Assembly (NCBI GenBank): GCA_024305745.1
Contig: JAHRBS010000014.1
Location: forward strand, 1,433,501 to 1,497,500
Length of the DNA stretch: 64,000 nt
Reading direction: 5' to 3'
From: Polyporus tsugae
Taxonomy: Eukaryota; Basidiomycota; Agaricomycetes; Polyporales; Polyporaceae
The first letter of the stretch is position 1, and each line of letters opens with the position of its first letter. Made by a program: the position numbers and the translations under genes. The notes beneath the pieces were generated by a model. It saw nothing but the letters and a program-made list of their open reading frames with translations. It had not been told where the DNA came from and made no database searches. Shown in pieces: positions 33,352 through 43,405 of this stretch.

Positions 33352-34121
33352 ATGGGAGGGTTGGTCTACCTGTACCGACTCGGTTCCTTGAGTGAGTCCT
33401 TCTCACCTCCCCCTCATCGTCTGTGTCCTGATATGTTCCCCGCTGCCCACAGCTCTGGCGACCCTCGCTGCAGTCATCGTGCTGGGTCTTTGTATCAGCT
33501 CCACGAGTGCCTTCCACCAGCTGCTGAACGGCGTGTTCGGTGGGCAGACCCTCACCTACGCTAATCTCGGCATCGCGTCAGGTGCAATGGCCATCCTCAC
33601 ACTGCCGATAATGTGCGACCGCAATCGATATTCCACTTGCGTAACGCACAGCTCACTTCACGTTGCAGGATATTCGTGGACTTCATCAACGACGGTCGGA
33701 TTGGCCTTCCGACCCTTATCGAGATTCCATGGCTATGTGAGCTCCATTGCTGCCACATCCTTTGCCGACTTTGCTGAACGGACATCTCTCCAGGCGTGCT
33801 GTGGATCATGTTTATTTCAACGGGAGTTTCCACGAAGCATTTCGCCGACGACAACACTATCCCCGGCTCGACCTGTGACGAGCGGGTATTTGACGAAGCG
33901 AAGAAGATCTGCAACGAGTGGGCGCCGATCGAGATCGTTTCTTGGGTTACGACGGGTCTTCGTGAGTACCAGAGGGAGCACAGGCCCTTTCCTATGACAC
34001 TGATGTGTGTATCGTGCTTGCAGTGTTCCTCTACTCAATCACCTTACTCGGGATTACGATCACGAGGGCGTATGCCGGAAAGTCTATGTGGGGCACCAGT
34101 GTCAAGAACAGCGAGATATGA
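33352..34121 (+). CDS. Small four-helix (MARVEL-like) membrane protein 4
   Basis: Five exons: MGGLVYLYRLGSL; TLATLAAVIVLGLCISSTSA to ASGAMAILTLPI; IFVDFINDGRIGLPTLIEIP; VLWIMFISTGVSTKHFAD with the two-cysteine loop (STCDERVFDEAKKICNE); VFLYSITLLGITITRAYAG with tail SMWGTSVKNSEI. It is the cleanest member of the subgroup, with all splice sites in phase. Its end lies about 350 bp before the outer right arm. Four TMs and both termini on the same side are predicted from hydrophobicity by eye. Function unknown; membrane-organising or stress roles of MARVEL-like proteins are only a guide. Confidence 0.72.
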
Positions 34122-34469
34122 TTTTGAGCACCGCCGGGGATGTTACGGAAGTGGTGGATGTATGTCTGGCATATACCCCGGGAGAGATCTAGTTTTCCGT
34201 TTTGCTCTCGGTGTGTTTTGGGAGTCCTAGTCACGAACAGTCTCTACGACTCGAAATACTTTATGTCCAGACCCCGTTCATGTAGCAGTGCTGTACACGT
34301 GTGCTTCAGGAGAATTAATGGGTTTGCAATGCCAATGGGATCTCACTTAATCCACGGCCACCACGGCTTTCAGGCAGGAACATGGTCATCTGGACCCAAA
34401 AGCGCTGCGCGGCACAGCCATTCCCTTCGGCTATCAGAGAACATACAGTATACCAGCGTGTCGCTGGCA
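34122..34469. other. Spacer between tetraspan gene 4 and the outer right arm
   Basis: No gene seen; the terminator side of gene 4. Confidence 0.4.
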
Positions 34470-35005
34470 GCGACGGGTACTGTATCCGGGCGGTCCGACG
34501 TTCAACCGGGCCTTCAGCTTCATCCACAACGATGGAGTTGTTCTGCCAAGTACAGCCATGGGCCATTGGTAAACTTGTGAGTCTGCTCTTTTCATTATAT
34601 ACGTCCTTGGTTGGTGGCGTCCGCTGACGAGTCTGAATACAAAGGTCCTCCAAAGGCCCCTCGTTGCCGACTTGAAACTTGAACATCATCATCACTTAGT
34701 ACCAGCCGCAACATCGTATCCCACCTGGCCCGGGTACGGTTGCATTTCATCCTTTCAAAATTGTGCTACTGCGCGCCCGCCTCCTATTGCATTCTCTAAA
34801 TTGTCTCGAATCGCAGCCGGGTCAAGATCACGCGCCCGACGATGAAGCAAATTCCTGAAGGCCTGCGGCCTGAGGACGGGATAAGTACCTCCTTCGCGCG
34901 AATATCATAAAGAAGCCTCAGAATGCCGCCTTCATTCCAGTGCCAGGCTCTCCCCCTTAAACCCTTCTCCTTCTACTTAACCTCCGCCTTCGCATTCGTC
35001 TGGCC

Positions 35006-36551
35006 ATGTCGACAACTACGACCTTGACACTGTCCAGCTCCGTCCCCTCTACGTCGTCCACACCACAACCGGTGCCCGCACATCACCATAATCCTTACGG
35101 TTACGTCCCCACAGAGTGGATCTACATCCTCTTCATTGCTCTGTTTGCCGCATCAACAAGTAAGTGCCGGTCCTAAACGCGTGGCCATCCGAGGAAAATG
35201 TGCTCATCTGTCCCCTAGTCATCCACACGGCACAGGCCGTCCACTCGCGGCTCTGGTAGCTCCTCCCCACGGCGTGTGTGGCCGGCATCGGAGAGATCCT
35301 CGGCTGGAGCGCGAAGCTGTGGTCGAGCCAGAGCGTGTACCTGAACGACCCATTTATTATGCAGTAAGTCGCCGCCTCCGCTCTCACACGGCGACTGTCT
35401 TCCTGCACCCGTTTGGACGCGAATGCTCACAGCGCCTGCCACGCGCCTGTGTAGGATCACAACGACGATTATCGCGCCGACCCCGCTCATCGCCGCCAAC
35501 TTCATCATCCTCGGTCAGATCATCCGCCGCATAGGACAGAAGTACAGCCGGGTCTCGGCCAAGTGGTGTGAGCACCCTTTGATCCACCTGTGAAGTGCGT
35601 TTTCGGTTTCAGCGATGCTGATCACTTTGGTTTGGCAGATACGATCATTTTCTGCCCCGTTGTGAGTACAAAGCTTTGAGGGCGCAATTCGTGGGACCCT
35701 GGAGATACCATGGCTCACGCTGTCGTGCTCATATCCTAGGATATCATCGCACTGGTCATCCAAGCAGTAAGCGGCGCGTCAGCGTCCACGGCAGTCCAGA
35801 AAGGAAAGAACCCCGAGACGGTCAGTCTAGGCCCCGTACTCCGCGCGGCGCAGAGAAAAGTCTAACCTTGCCGACGCACAGGGTGGCCACATCATGCTCG
35901 CCGGTGTCTCCTTCCAATTGGGTATGTTCTTTCCCTTCCAGTGCTGCCCGAGGTTCCGCGGGCTGACGGCGACGGCGGAACACAGCGGCGCTCGTGGTCT
36001 ACGTCGCCCTCGCGTCCGAGTTCATCCTGCACTACGCGTACGACTACCCGTTCGAGCGCTACGGTGAGTCCATGGTCGCGCGCCGCAAGACGGACAAGAA
36101 GATGAAGCTGATGCTGCTCGGCCTGGTCCTCGAGGCCGTGTTCCTGTTCGTCCGTTAAGCAGAACGCGTGCAACGACGTATGGCGGTGGATGTCGCTTAC
36201 TCACGCTTACGGCTATGCGTAGCGGTATCTACCGAGTCGTCGTACGTACCGTCACGGCCTTCGCCGCATCGATCCATAGGACTGACCCACATTGTAGGAG
36301 CTCTCAAACGGCTGGACGGGAAAGATAATCACCACCGAGTGGTACTTCGGTACGTCGTATCTTCCCATGATGATACGGGGCACTTACCCCGCTGTGGCGC
36401 AGTCGTGTTTGACGGGACGATGATCATGCTCGCCATGCTCACCCTGAACATGTTCCACCCTGGCCTGCTCCTCGGACAAGCACAGACCTGGCTCCCGAGG
36501 GAGAGCGAAGAGGAGGTCAAGACGAAGGTTTTCGACACAGAATCCGTTTGA
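35006..36551 (+). pseudogene. RTA1-family gene, right-arm copy, inactivated
   Basis: The same exon order as the left gene can be followed from ATG 35006 (signature NPYGYVPTEW kept) to the stop at 36551 (VFDGTMIMLAMLTLN kept). Two breaks are visible. In exon 2 the second Trp codon of the RLWWLL stretch has become TAG at 35257-35259. The donor after LFVR at about 36155 reads CCGTTAAGC instead of CCGGTAAGC, so the GT is lost. Either change should stop production of a full-length seven-helix protein. Other exons are still closely similar, so the inactivation is recent relative to the duplication, or the arm is being corrected by conversion. Confidence 0.8.
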
Positions 36552-36599
36552 CATGCGGACGGTTTGCTTCCTCGCCACCCCACATTCGACACGGACACT

Positions 36600-37700
36600 A
36601 ACATCAACCCTTATTAATGTATTACCGTTCCCACTATCGCCACTGCTACTGTAGTTAATTCGCGCCCTTCCCCAAGTTTATTTTCTCTCACTCGCGGACT
36701 ATACGGCCACCTTACCCATCTGGACTTTAAAATAGATAGAGTATCGTCGTTCTTGTTGCACGCCGTAGCATCACGCGATCACGAGTTATCCTCGATAATA
36801 AATCATTGTATTTTTAGGAGCATAGAGCAGGTGCAACAGCGAGGTCTCTGCCCATTGAAGAGAGGAGCGCGGGGGTATAACCTGTCTCCTTTGAGCGTCG
36901 TAGATGACATACGTCCGCCCTGCCCCCGGAGGGGCGAGGATGTTTAGCTTTATACACAGGAATGCCTGCTCCCGGTTGCCCCGGACAGTAGCGGCCAGAA
37001 TTTCCCCCGGGGACGTGGCATCATGCGGCCAGACGCGTCCCTTCGAACGCCCGAGACCTCGACTGCGCGTGCCTGCTCCGTATGGAGACCCAACAATGAA
37101 CCACAACGACAACGACCGCCCAATACGCAACAACACGGACACGGACAACGAACTTGAACACGAAGGGAGGAACGCAAGGACAACGAACGCGAGAACAGAT
37201 AGAAGGAAAAACATGAACACGAACGAAGAAACGAGGAAAGCACGGCCGTGGTCTTGAAGAGAAGTTGGAGAAAGCCTTGCGACCGATTGGGTCAGCCACG
37301 TTGGTGGCGTCGAGCTGCCTGAGAGGTCGCCGAGATGTCGAGGGTCGCCACAGCAGAAGGAAGACAAAGAAGCAAGCAAGAGCCAGACGACAGCAGCAGT
37401 TAGCCGAGGGGAGAACCAGGGCCCGGGGTGGCGAAGACTCAAGAGGCGACCAGGGCCCCCAAAACGAACCAGAACCTTCTGTGGATGGTTGCGTTGAGTA
37501 GGGACACGGTTGTTAGAGAGTGAGCGCTCACGATGACTTGCGACGGAGGAAAGACGTAGGAGGTAAGCTGCGTGGGGAGGTCAGTGGTCGAGGGCAAGTT
37601 GTGAGGGACATTGGTTGAGGAGGTGAAGGGTTTATATATGTGTTCGGGACCGGTGGCTTGCAGCACACCAGTGAAACTCCGCAGATGTCAGCCCCAGAAA
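36600..37700 (-). other. Unassigned TATA-bearing unit, copy B
   Basis: The reverse complement carries TATATAAA (37638-37631), the MSLTTCPRPLTS start context and the shared frame SPRLTAAVVWLLLASL. Here one frame stays open over 218 codons (37442-36786), longer than in the other copies, but begins at a non-ATG codon. It is much more similar to copy C at the window's right edge than to copy A. Confidence 0.4.
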
Positions 37701-37840
37701 GCGCTCAATATGGCAACCGACTTTCCTTTCTGGCTTGCGTTATACTGAACACACAAGGAGACCCGAGCGGTTGCCGAGCGGTATTTATATTTAGGACCGT
37801 ACATAGCCTGGGCACAGGCAGCAACGCCACAGGCTCGGTG

Positions 37841-37916
37841 TGAATGTGTACGGAATTCGAAGACAAATATATATATATATATATATATATTTGTCTTCGA
37901 ATTCCGTACACATTCA
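37841..37916. repeat. Perfect 76-nt palindrome with (AT)12 core
   Basis: The arms TGAATGTGTACGGAATTCGA and continuing to 37866 are exactly repeated in reverse complement at 37891-37916, around twelve AT units (37867-37890). It starts about 10 bp beyond the point where the outer right arm loses similarity to the left arm. No matching hairpin is present near 9150-9190 on the left. Confidence 0.93.
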
Positions 37917-38322
37917 AAGTAAAGTTGTCTCGTCACCCGCAGTGATCTGATTTCGAGCGGTCAGCGGTCAGCACGCACCTTGTATGTACTGTATCCCAAC
38001 CACAGAGAACTCAATTATCGTGCACTGTGAGTCAAGCTGACCAGTGCACTGGGAGAAGCCAGCTGAATTCGATGCGGCCAGACCAGGGGAGCAGATTGAG
38101 AAAGGAAGGTGTTTCCCAGGACTCGGAGTCGGCGCTCACCGACATTTTCTGCGGTCGACGTCAAGTCGACGTCTGCAGATCTGGAGAGTGACCAGCTCTC
38201 ACTGACCTTCTTCGTCCTCCCCCGTTGCTCCCCCGCCTCCCCATTTTAGGGTCCTGCGGATTTCTCCTCATTTAATACCCTGTGGACCCAGAGGTAATCT
38301 AGACGACGATATCGAACAGTTG
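37917..38322. promoter_or_regulatory. Upstream region of the PPR gene
   Basis: No gene seen. It contains an inverted GTCGACGTCAAGTCGACGTC word near 38155-38175 and C/T-rich stretches typical of a fungal housekeeping promoter. Confidence 0.4.
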
Positions 38323-41237
38323 ATGACTGGGGCCCTCCTACCACATGCTCTTCTCGACCTCACACTCGCTCGGGCTTCCGCACGCTTCGAGACTGTAGCC
38401 TCCCGATGTCTCCGCCATAATGCCTTCGTGGCAGCAGGAAGAAGATACGCTCATCAGAGCGTATCCCTGGAGAACGTGTCTCCCTCCGAATATGTATCCT
38501 TGGGCCAGCAAGGCGACCAATCGTTCTATTCCCGGTAAGTTAATATAACTTGGTCGAATCATCTTTTTCCACTACGGTATTGTCGCCAGACGGCAGGGGA
38601 TAACCCTATGTGCGTGGTCTAAACTCTAGAGGAGAATGGGAGAAGACCACGCAGGGAACCTCTTCTTTCGTGGCGTTGTCCAACATCGCTTGCGCATATG
38701 ATCACGTACTTAAGCCATGCTCTATCAGGCGGCAGGTCTCTCAACGGAACCTCTCTGCCTTGGAATTGTCTCCATTATTCCCTCACATACCAGACGGGTC
38801 AATGACCGAACTGGAGAAGCGGATCGCGGAGCTGAAGGAAACCCCGGTCGCCGAGACAGAGGTACGTATACTTTCACCGCACGTCACTTCTCAATCGCAT
38901 AACCCGGTCTTCAGATTCAGGAAGAAAGCCCGCCCATGTATGCCGATGCGGACCTCATCTCCATGTACGAGGACTTGCTCGTGGTCCCTTCACGTACTCA
39001 ACAACAGGAGGACGCTGTCGTAGACTCGGAAGAGCAGGAAGTAGCCGATGAAGTGGTTGTGCGCGGTGCTGTGCAATCGCTGTACGCGTTGGAAGGCTCC
39101 AACGACATTGCCACGGACGTGAAGTCCCAGTACACGGCAGCAATATCAAAACTGAGGGAGATTGTGGAGGCGCTGGAGTTGGCCCGGAACGATTCAGGCC
39201 TCCCTGCGCAGGTGTCTATATTGCGACCAGAGGAATGGGTCTCCTTAATCCGTGTTTGTGCGGAGGAGCAAGATCGACCGGCCGCCGAGGCAGCCATTGG
39301 CCTCTTGAAGGTGCGTTGTGCTAAGTTCTTGGGTTCGCTTATGCTGATCTCCTCGCAGCGCTCTGGCTCGTTTGTGCCACAAGTCGCGTTGGAAACAGTA
39401 GCATCTCTATATGCAGACGTTGGTGACATCACAAACACGGAACGTTTCCTTGCGACCTTTGTCGGACCTTCCCCCTCAGGACCTCTCCGCGATATCCATA
39501 TTAAGGCGCATATACGCGCGCTCGAACCTCGCACGTTCCCGACCCATGCCCTGTCCCTCCTCCACGACTACGAAACGCGCGTTCTCCCTGCCCCACAGCG
39601 GAGCTACACGCGTCTCATCACCAACCTCCTCTCCTTACGGTCCTCCGTCGCCGAAGCGCAAGCATGGGATCTTTTCTCGCACATGCGGTATGTCGCGCAC
39701 CCCAACCCCGACCCCTACCTCTACACGATCATGATCTCCGCCTGCGCCTCCCGCGTGATCACCCCCCAGCCTGCCCGCGCGCTGGACCTCTTCACGGAGA
39801 TGACTGTCGACAAGCGCATCCCGCCCACCGCCCAGGCATACACGGCGGCGATCTACGCCTGCGCGCGCTCTGGCGAGAAGCTGTACGTCGGGGAGGCGTT
39901 CCGGTTGGCGAAGGAGATGCTAGACGGGAACCGTGACGCGTACGGGAACCCGGCGTTCACCCCGGACAGGAGGACGTTCTGCGCGCTTCTAGAGGGCGCA
40001 AAGCGGATCGGGGACCTTGCGAAGGTGCGCTGGATTCTCGCGGAGATCGTGGCGCTCGGGCTGCGCGTCGCGCGCGGGGACGTGCGGGACTCGGTCGTCG
40101 TCAACGAGGAGATCATGACGCATGTGTTCCATGCGTACGCGGCGTACAGGACGCCGTTCATCCGCGCCAGCGCTCCATTGGTCGAGCAGAATGGAGATGC
40201 CCCGTCAGACGCGGAAACCCCCGTATCTGCGGAAGCTCAAGGTGCAGAGGCCGCCGCGACGAAACCCGCGAACGTGGGCCAGGCCACTGCAGAACAAGAA
40301 CAGACGGGGTTGCCCATTGCACCCGAGGCCCACCATTTCACAGCTATCCTCCCCCAGAGTCATGCTGAGGTCCTGTATGAGACGCGTGCGTTGTTCGCCA
40401 GAATCGTTCACACTGTGTCTCCGAGAGAAGACCCTATGCTACGGGCGTTTGACCGCGTCGAGCTCACCCCGCGCCTCCTCAACGCGTTCCTCTCCGTCCA
40501 CTACGCGCACGCGCTGTTCGGCGAGAGCACGCAGCTTTACCGCACGCTCTTCGCCGAGCATGGCGTCGGGAAGAACGCTTGGACCCACGTCGAGGCCCTC
40601 GAGCGCGCCGCGCGTGCGAAACGCGGGGCGGAGCGCCAGGATTCACTCAAGTTCGCGAGGGAAGTGTGGGCGGAGTGGCAGCCGATGGAAGAGGCGTGGT
40701 GGCGGCGGGAGGGTCGGAACGAGGCTCGCGTTGACGCGAGGCTGGTCGAGCGGGCGTACGTCGCGATGATTCACGTGCTTTCTCGGTGAGTCCATCCCGT
40801 CTCTTCTCCACCTCCTGCTTACCCTCGCTGTTTCTAGGATGGGTCACCCCCGCGAAGCCGTCCGACTCGTCCGCACGTTCGTCGACCGCTACCCCCCGAA
40901 CATGATCAGGACGCCGAACGCGAAGCATGCCCTCCGCTCGACGCGCACGGTTCTCGTGGCTCCGCGGCCGATCGTGCGCATGATGTCCCCGACGGAGGTG
41001 CCTGATGATACGGTCCCGCCGTTGCTGACGTTCCCCGAGCTCGGGGTGCTGCACCACAAGCTCGTCGCAATTGGCGACCGGGAGAGTATCGGGTACATCA
41101 AGTACGTTTGCATGTCCTACCAGGGCGCGTTGAAGAGACGGAAGGAGACAGCACTGCATGCCAAGCCGGTTACAGATGCGAACGGTCCTGGCGATCCAAA
41201 AGACTGCGACGCCGAGGGAACTCAGGAGAGAGACTGA
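38323..41237 (+). CDS. Pentatricopeptide-repeat protein, probably mitochondrial
   Basis: The ATG at 38323 opens an Arg/Ala/Ser-rich N-terminus (LTLARASARFETVASRCLR) like a mitochondrial targeting peptide. Exon 2 (about 38732-38860) has MTELEKRIAELKETPVAETE; the large exon (about 38917-40786) holds the repeats. Clear PPR units are YLYTIMISACASRVITPQPA, ALDLFTEMTVDKRIPPTAQA and YTAAIYACARSGEK. A 48-nt insert at 39311-39358 starts GTGCGT and ends CAG; it reads in frame, so it is probably an intron that leaves the frame open if retained. The last exon (from about 40839) gives MGHPREAVRLVRTF and a charged C-terminus. Known role of fungal PPR proteins: binding specific mitochondrial mRNAs for stability or translation. 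Target unknown. Confidence 0.82.
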
Positions 41238-41665
41238 GTGAAGGGATGTGGTATGTTGTGCTTGCTATCTCGCTGGGATTTAATGTTGCTATGCTAGGAT
41301 CTTATAACGACTACCCTAATATGACACGCATGTTCTTCTCTGCCCACGGATGGATAGATGGCTTTGCTGGACTCTTCTGACCTCTCCTCGCTTGTGCACG
41401 TGGACCGCCTCGATCCCCATCTGGGGTGTTGATCCGTTGTATGCTAGCTGTGGGCCCACCTGTACCCGCTCCTGAATGGCTGACGACGGCTGACCGCGCT
41501 TCATCCCAGGCTGTTCGACTTCGGTCTCTCGCGATCTGCGGATCTCAAGTATTCGTCTTAAAACGAGACGGTACTGGTATCGTTTCTTTTCAGTTCCATC
41601 CCACTAGCTACTTCCCTTGCTTTCGTTCGCTCTGCTACTCTTGAAAAACCCTCCATCCGCTCACC
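41238..41665. other. Intergenic between PPR and GH18-1
   Basis: About 430 bp with the PPR terminator side and the GH18 promoter. No further gene seen. Confidence 0.4.
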
Positions 41666-42908
41666 ATGCCCACTTGTCCATTCCTTCTACGTCTCCCTCT
41701 CTGCCTGATGCTCGCGTCTTACTGTCTCATCTCCATGGCACTTCAACGCCGCAACGTCACTATCCCGAGCGGCCCCAAGTTCGTGATCTATTCCGCCTCC
41801 GCGGTCGATGAGGACGTCCTTCCTCCCCTCGACCAGATGGAAGGTTTCAATGTCGTGTAAGCCCCATTTACTTCCCCACGTTTCTTCTCTCATACTTGGG
41901 CTCGCCAGGAACCTCGCCTTCCTCCAATACGACGGCGCGCACGACCAAGCCCTGAACTGGGCGAACCTCTTGGCACCGCGGCGCCAGGAGCTCAAAGCGC
42001 AGTATAACGACGCAGGTATCTCGCTCCTCGTCACCGCGTTTGGGGCCGACGACCTGCCGACGACCGACGGGCGGGACCCAACCGCCACCGCGGACACCAT
42101 GGCGCAGTTCGTGCTGAACAACAACTTGGACGGCATTGACGTCGACTACGAGGAGCTGCAGCTCATGCTGTCCAAGCCCGGGGCCGGAGAGACGTGGGTG
42201 TCGACGTTCACTCAGGCGTTGAGGACCCACCTTCCGAAGGGACAGTTTATCCTCACGCATGCACGTACGTTCTTTCCATCAACTCAACGTGGTACAGTGC
42301 GGCTGACGGAAGGCCTTTTTTTCTCCTGGGAAGCGGTCGGTCCGTGGTTCGAACCCAACTTCTGTTCGGGCGGATGCTATCTCACCGTCCACAAGAACGT
42401 CGGGGACCTCATTGACTGGGTGCGCACACGTATCGCCTTTGGTATCTGCAACGTTCTCTTAATCTACTGCATTATCCTAGTACAACGTTCAGTTTTACAA
42501 CCGTCAGTCTTTGAAAGAGCATAGCGACCGCGCTCCACTGACGTCCGATGCCCACAGAGTCGCCCAGTCCCGGCTACGAAGACTGCAACACGCTTTTCCA
42601 CAGCGCCGGCGGCTCGTCTGTGTTCGAGATGCGCGCCTCGGGTATCCCCGCCGAGAAGATCATCGTCGGAAAGCCCGGCAGCACGCGGGACACGACGAAC
42701 GGCGGGTTCATGGATCCTACCGTCCTCGGCACTTGCCTTAGCCAAGCGGTTCAGGAGGGGTGGGACGGTGGCGTGATGGCGTACCAGGTGAGCACCGGTT
42801 GGCCGGTCGTTCTGGTGTGTATATGCGCTGATGTTGGTACTTGGGTAGTACCCGCATGCAAACGCGACCTGGATTTCTGCGGTGAAGAAGGGCTCGTTCG
42901 ATTCTTGA
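41666..42908 (+). CDS. Secreted glycoside hydrolase family 18 protein, copy 1
   Basis: The ATG at 41666 starts a signal peptide (PFLLRLPLCLMLASYCLISM) and then GPKFVIYSA (strand 1). After an intron at about 41858-41908 come NLAFLQYDGAHDQALNWAN and VTAFGADDLP. The catalytic GH18 motif follows as LDGIDVDYEE (D-x-x-D-x-D-x-E, about 42135). Later exons give ILTHAPVGPWFEPNF, LIDWYNVQFYN, ESPSPGYEDCNTLF-like text, then IIVGKPGSTRDTTNGGFMDP, GGVMAYQ and the last exon YPHANATWISAVKKGSFDS. The acid/base Glu and neighbouring Asp residues are all present, so hydrolysis of chitin-like or N-glycan GlcNAc bonds is possible; which one is not visible. About 310 residues, no carbohydrate-binding module. Closely related to the inverted gene at 45677-46804. 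Confidence 0.86.
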
Positions 42909-43405
42909 GCAGCGTTGATCTCGCTCGAGTTTGCCCCGCATCCCGCATTGTCAACGAGCCTCGAGCTGCGATCCCCGCCCGGAGCGTGCCAACTGTCCGC
43001 TTTTGTGTCTTCATGCCAACTTGTCGCCCTTTCACCACTTCTGTTGCCCCCATTACCATGTCGACGTGTTATCGGTTCTCAATGAAATGCCATGGACATT
43101 GTGCTGCTGAAAGCTGTTGTCAGAGGCGTGGTTAGCAGGCGCTGGATGACGGACGTAATTATTCTGGCCATCGGAATCTGGCTCACTACATTTTGACAGG
43201 AGGAAACAAACTATTGATCTTATGAAACAAACATTATAAGTGGATCTCGCAGCTAAGAAGCGCTAATCGCGGGTGCGTGGGGATGACGTCAGGAGTCGAA
43301 GGGGTTGTGCGTCATTGGGGAGAGGAGCGGCGGCCTCCTGCACAAAACCCAAGCCTCGCCTGCCCCTCCTCTTTCTAACTCTACCCTCGACTCCCTGCGA
43401 CCACC
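42909..43405. other. Intergenic between GH18-1 and the Ish1 gene
   Basis: About 500 bp without a recognised gene; a TTATAAG near 43235 may serve the Ish1 gene. Confidence 0.35.

Larger units (their letters stand above)
34470..37830 (-). repeat. Outer inverted-repeat arm, right copy
   Basis: Mirror partner of 9190-12560. It carries the broken RTA1 copy and copy B of the unassigned unit. The distal end (CGGCAACCGCTCGGG on the minus strand near 37775) matches left bases near 9225. Confidence 0.85.

Noticed and set aside
9190..37830. Interpretation of the inverted repeats as LTRs or terminal repeats of one giant transposon
   Set aside because: No transposase, reverse transcriptase, tyrosine recombinase or Helitron-type helicase was found, and no target-site duplication could be recognised at the edges.
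9190..37830. Mating-type locus explanation for the inverted structure
   Set aside because: No homeodomain pair, STE3-type receptor or CaaX pheromone precursor was recognised; the four-helix proteins are not seven-helix receptors.
37688..37936. Open frame containing an (IY)n tract
   Set aside because: It is a translation of the (AT)12 palindrome core and therefore an artefact of the repeat.
40122..40769. 215-codon frame inside the PPR gene
   Set aside because: An alternate frame of the PPR exon, dominated by Arg/Ser/Pro as expected for a shadow frame.
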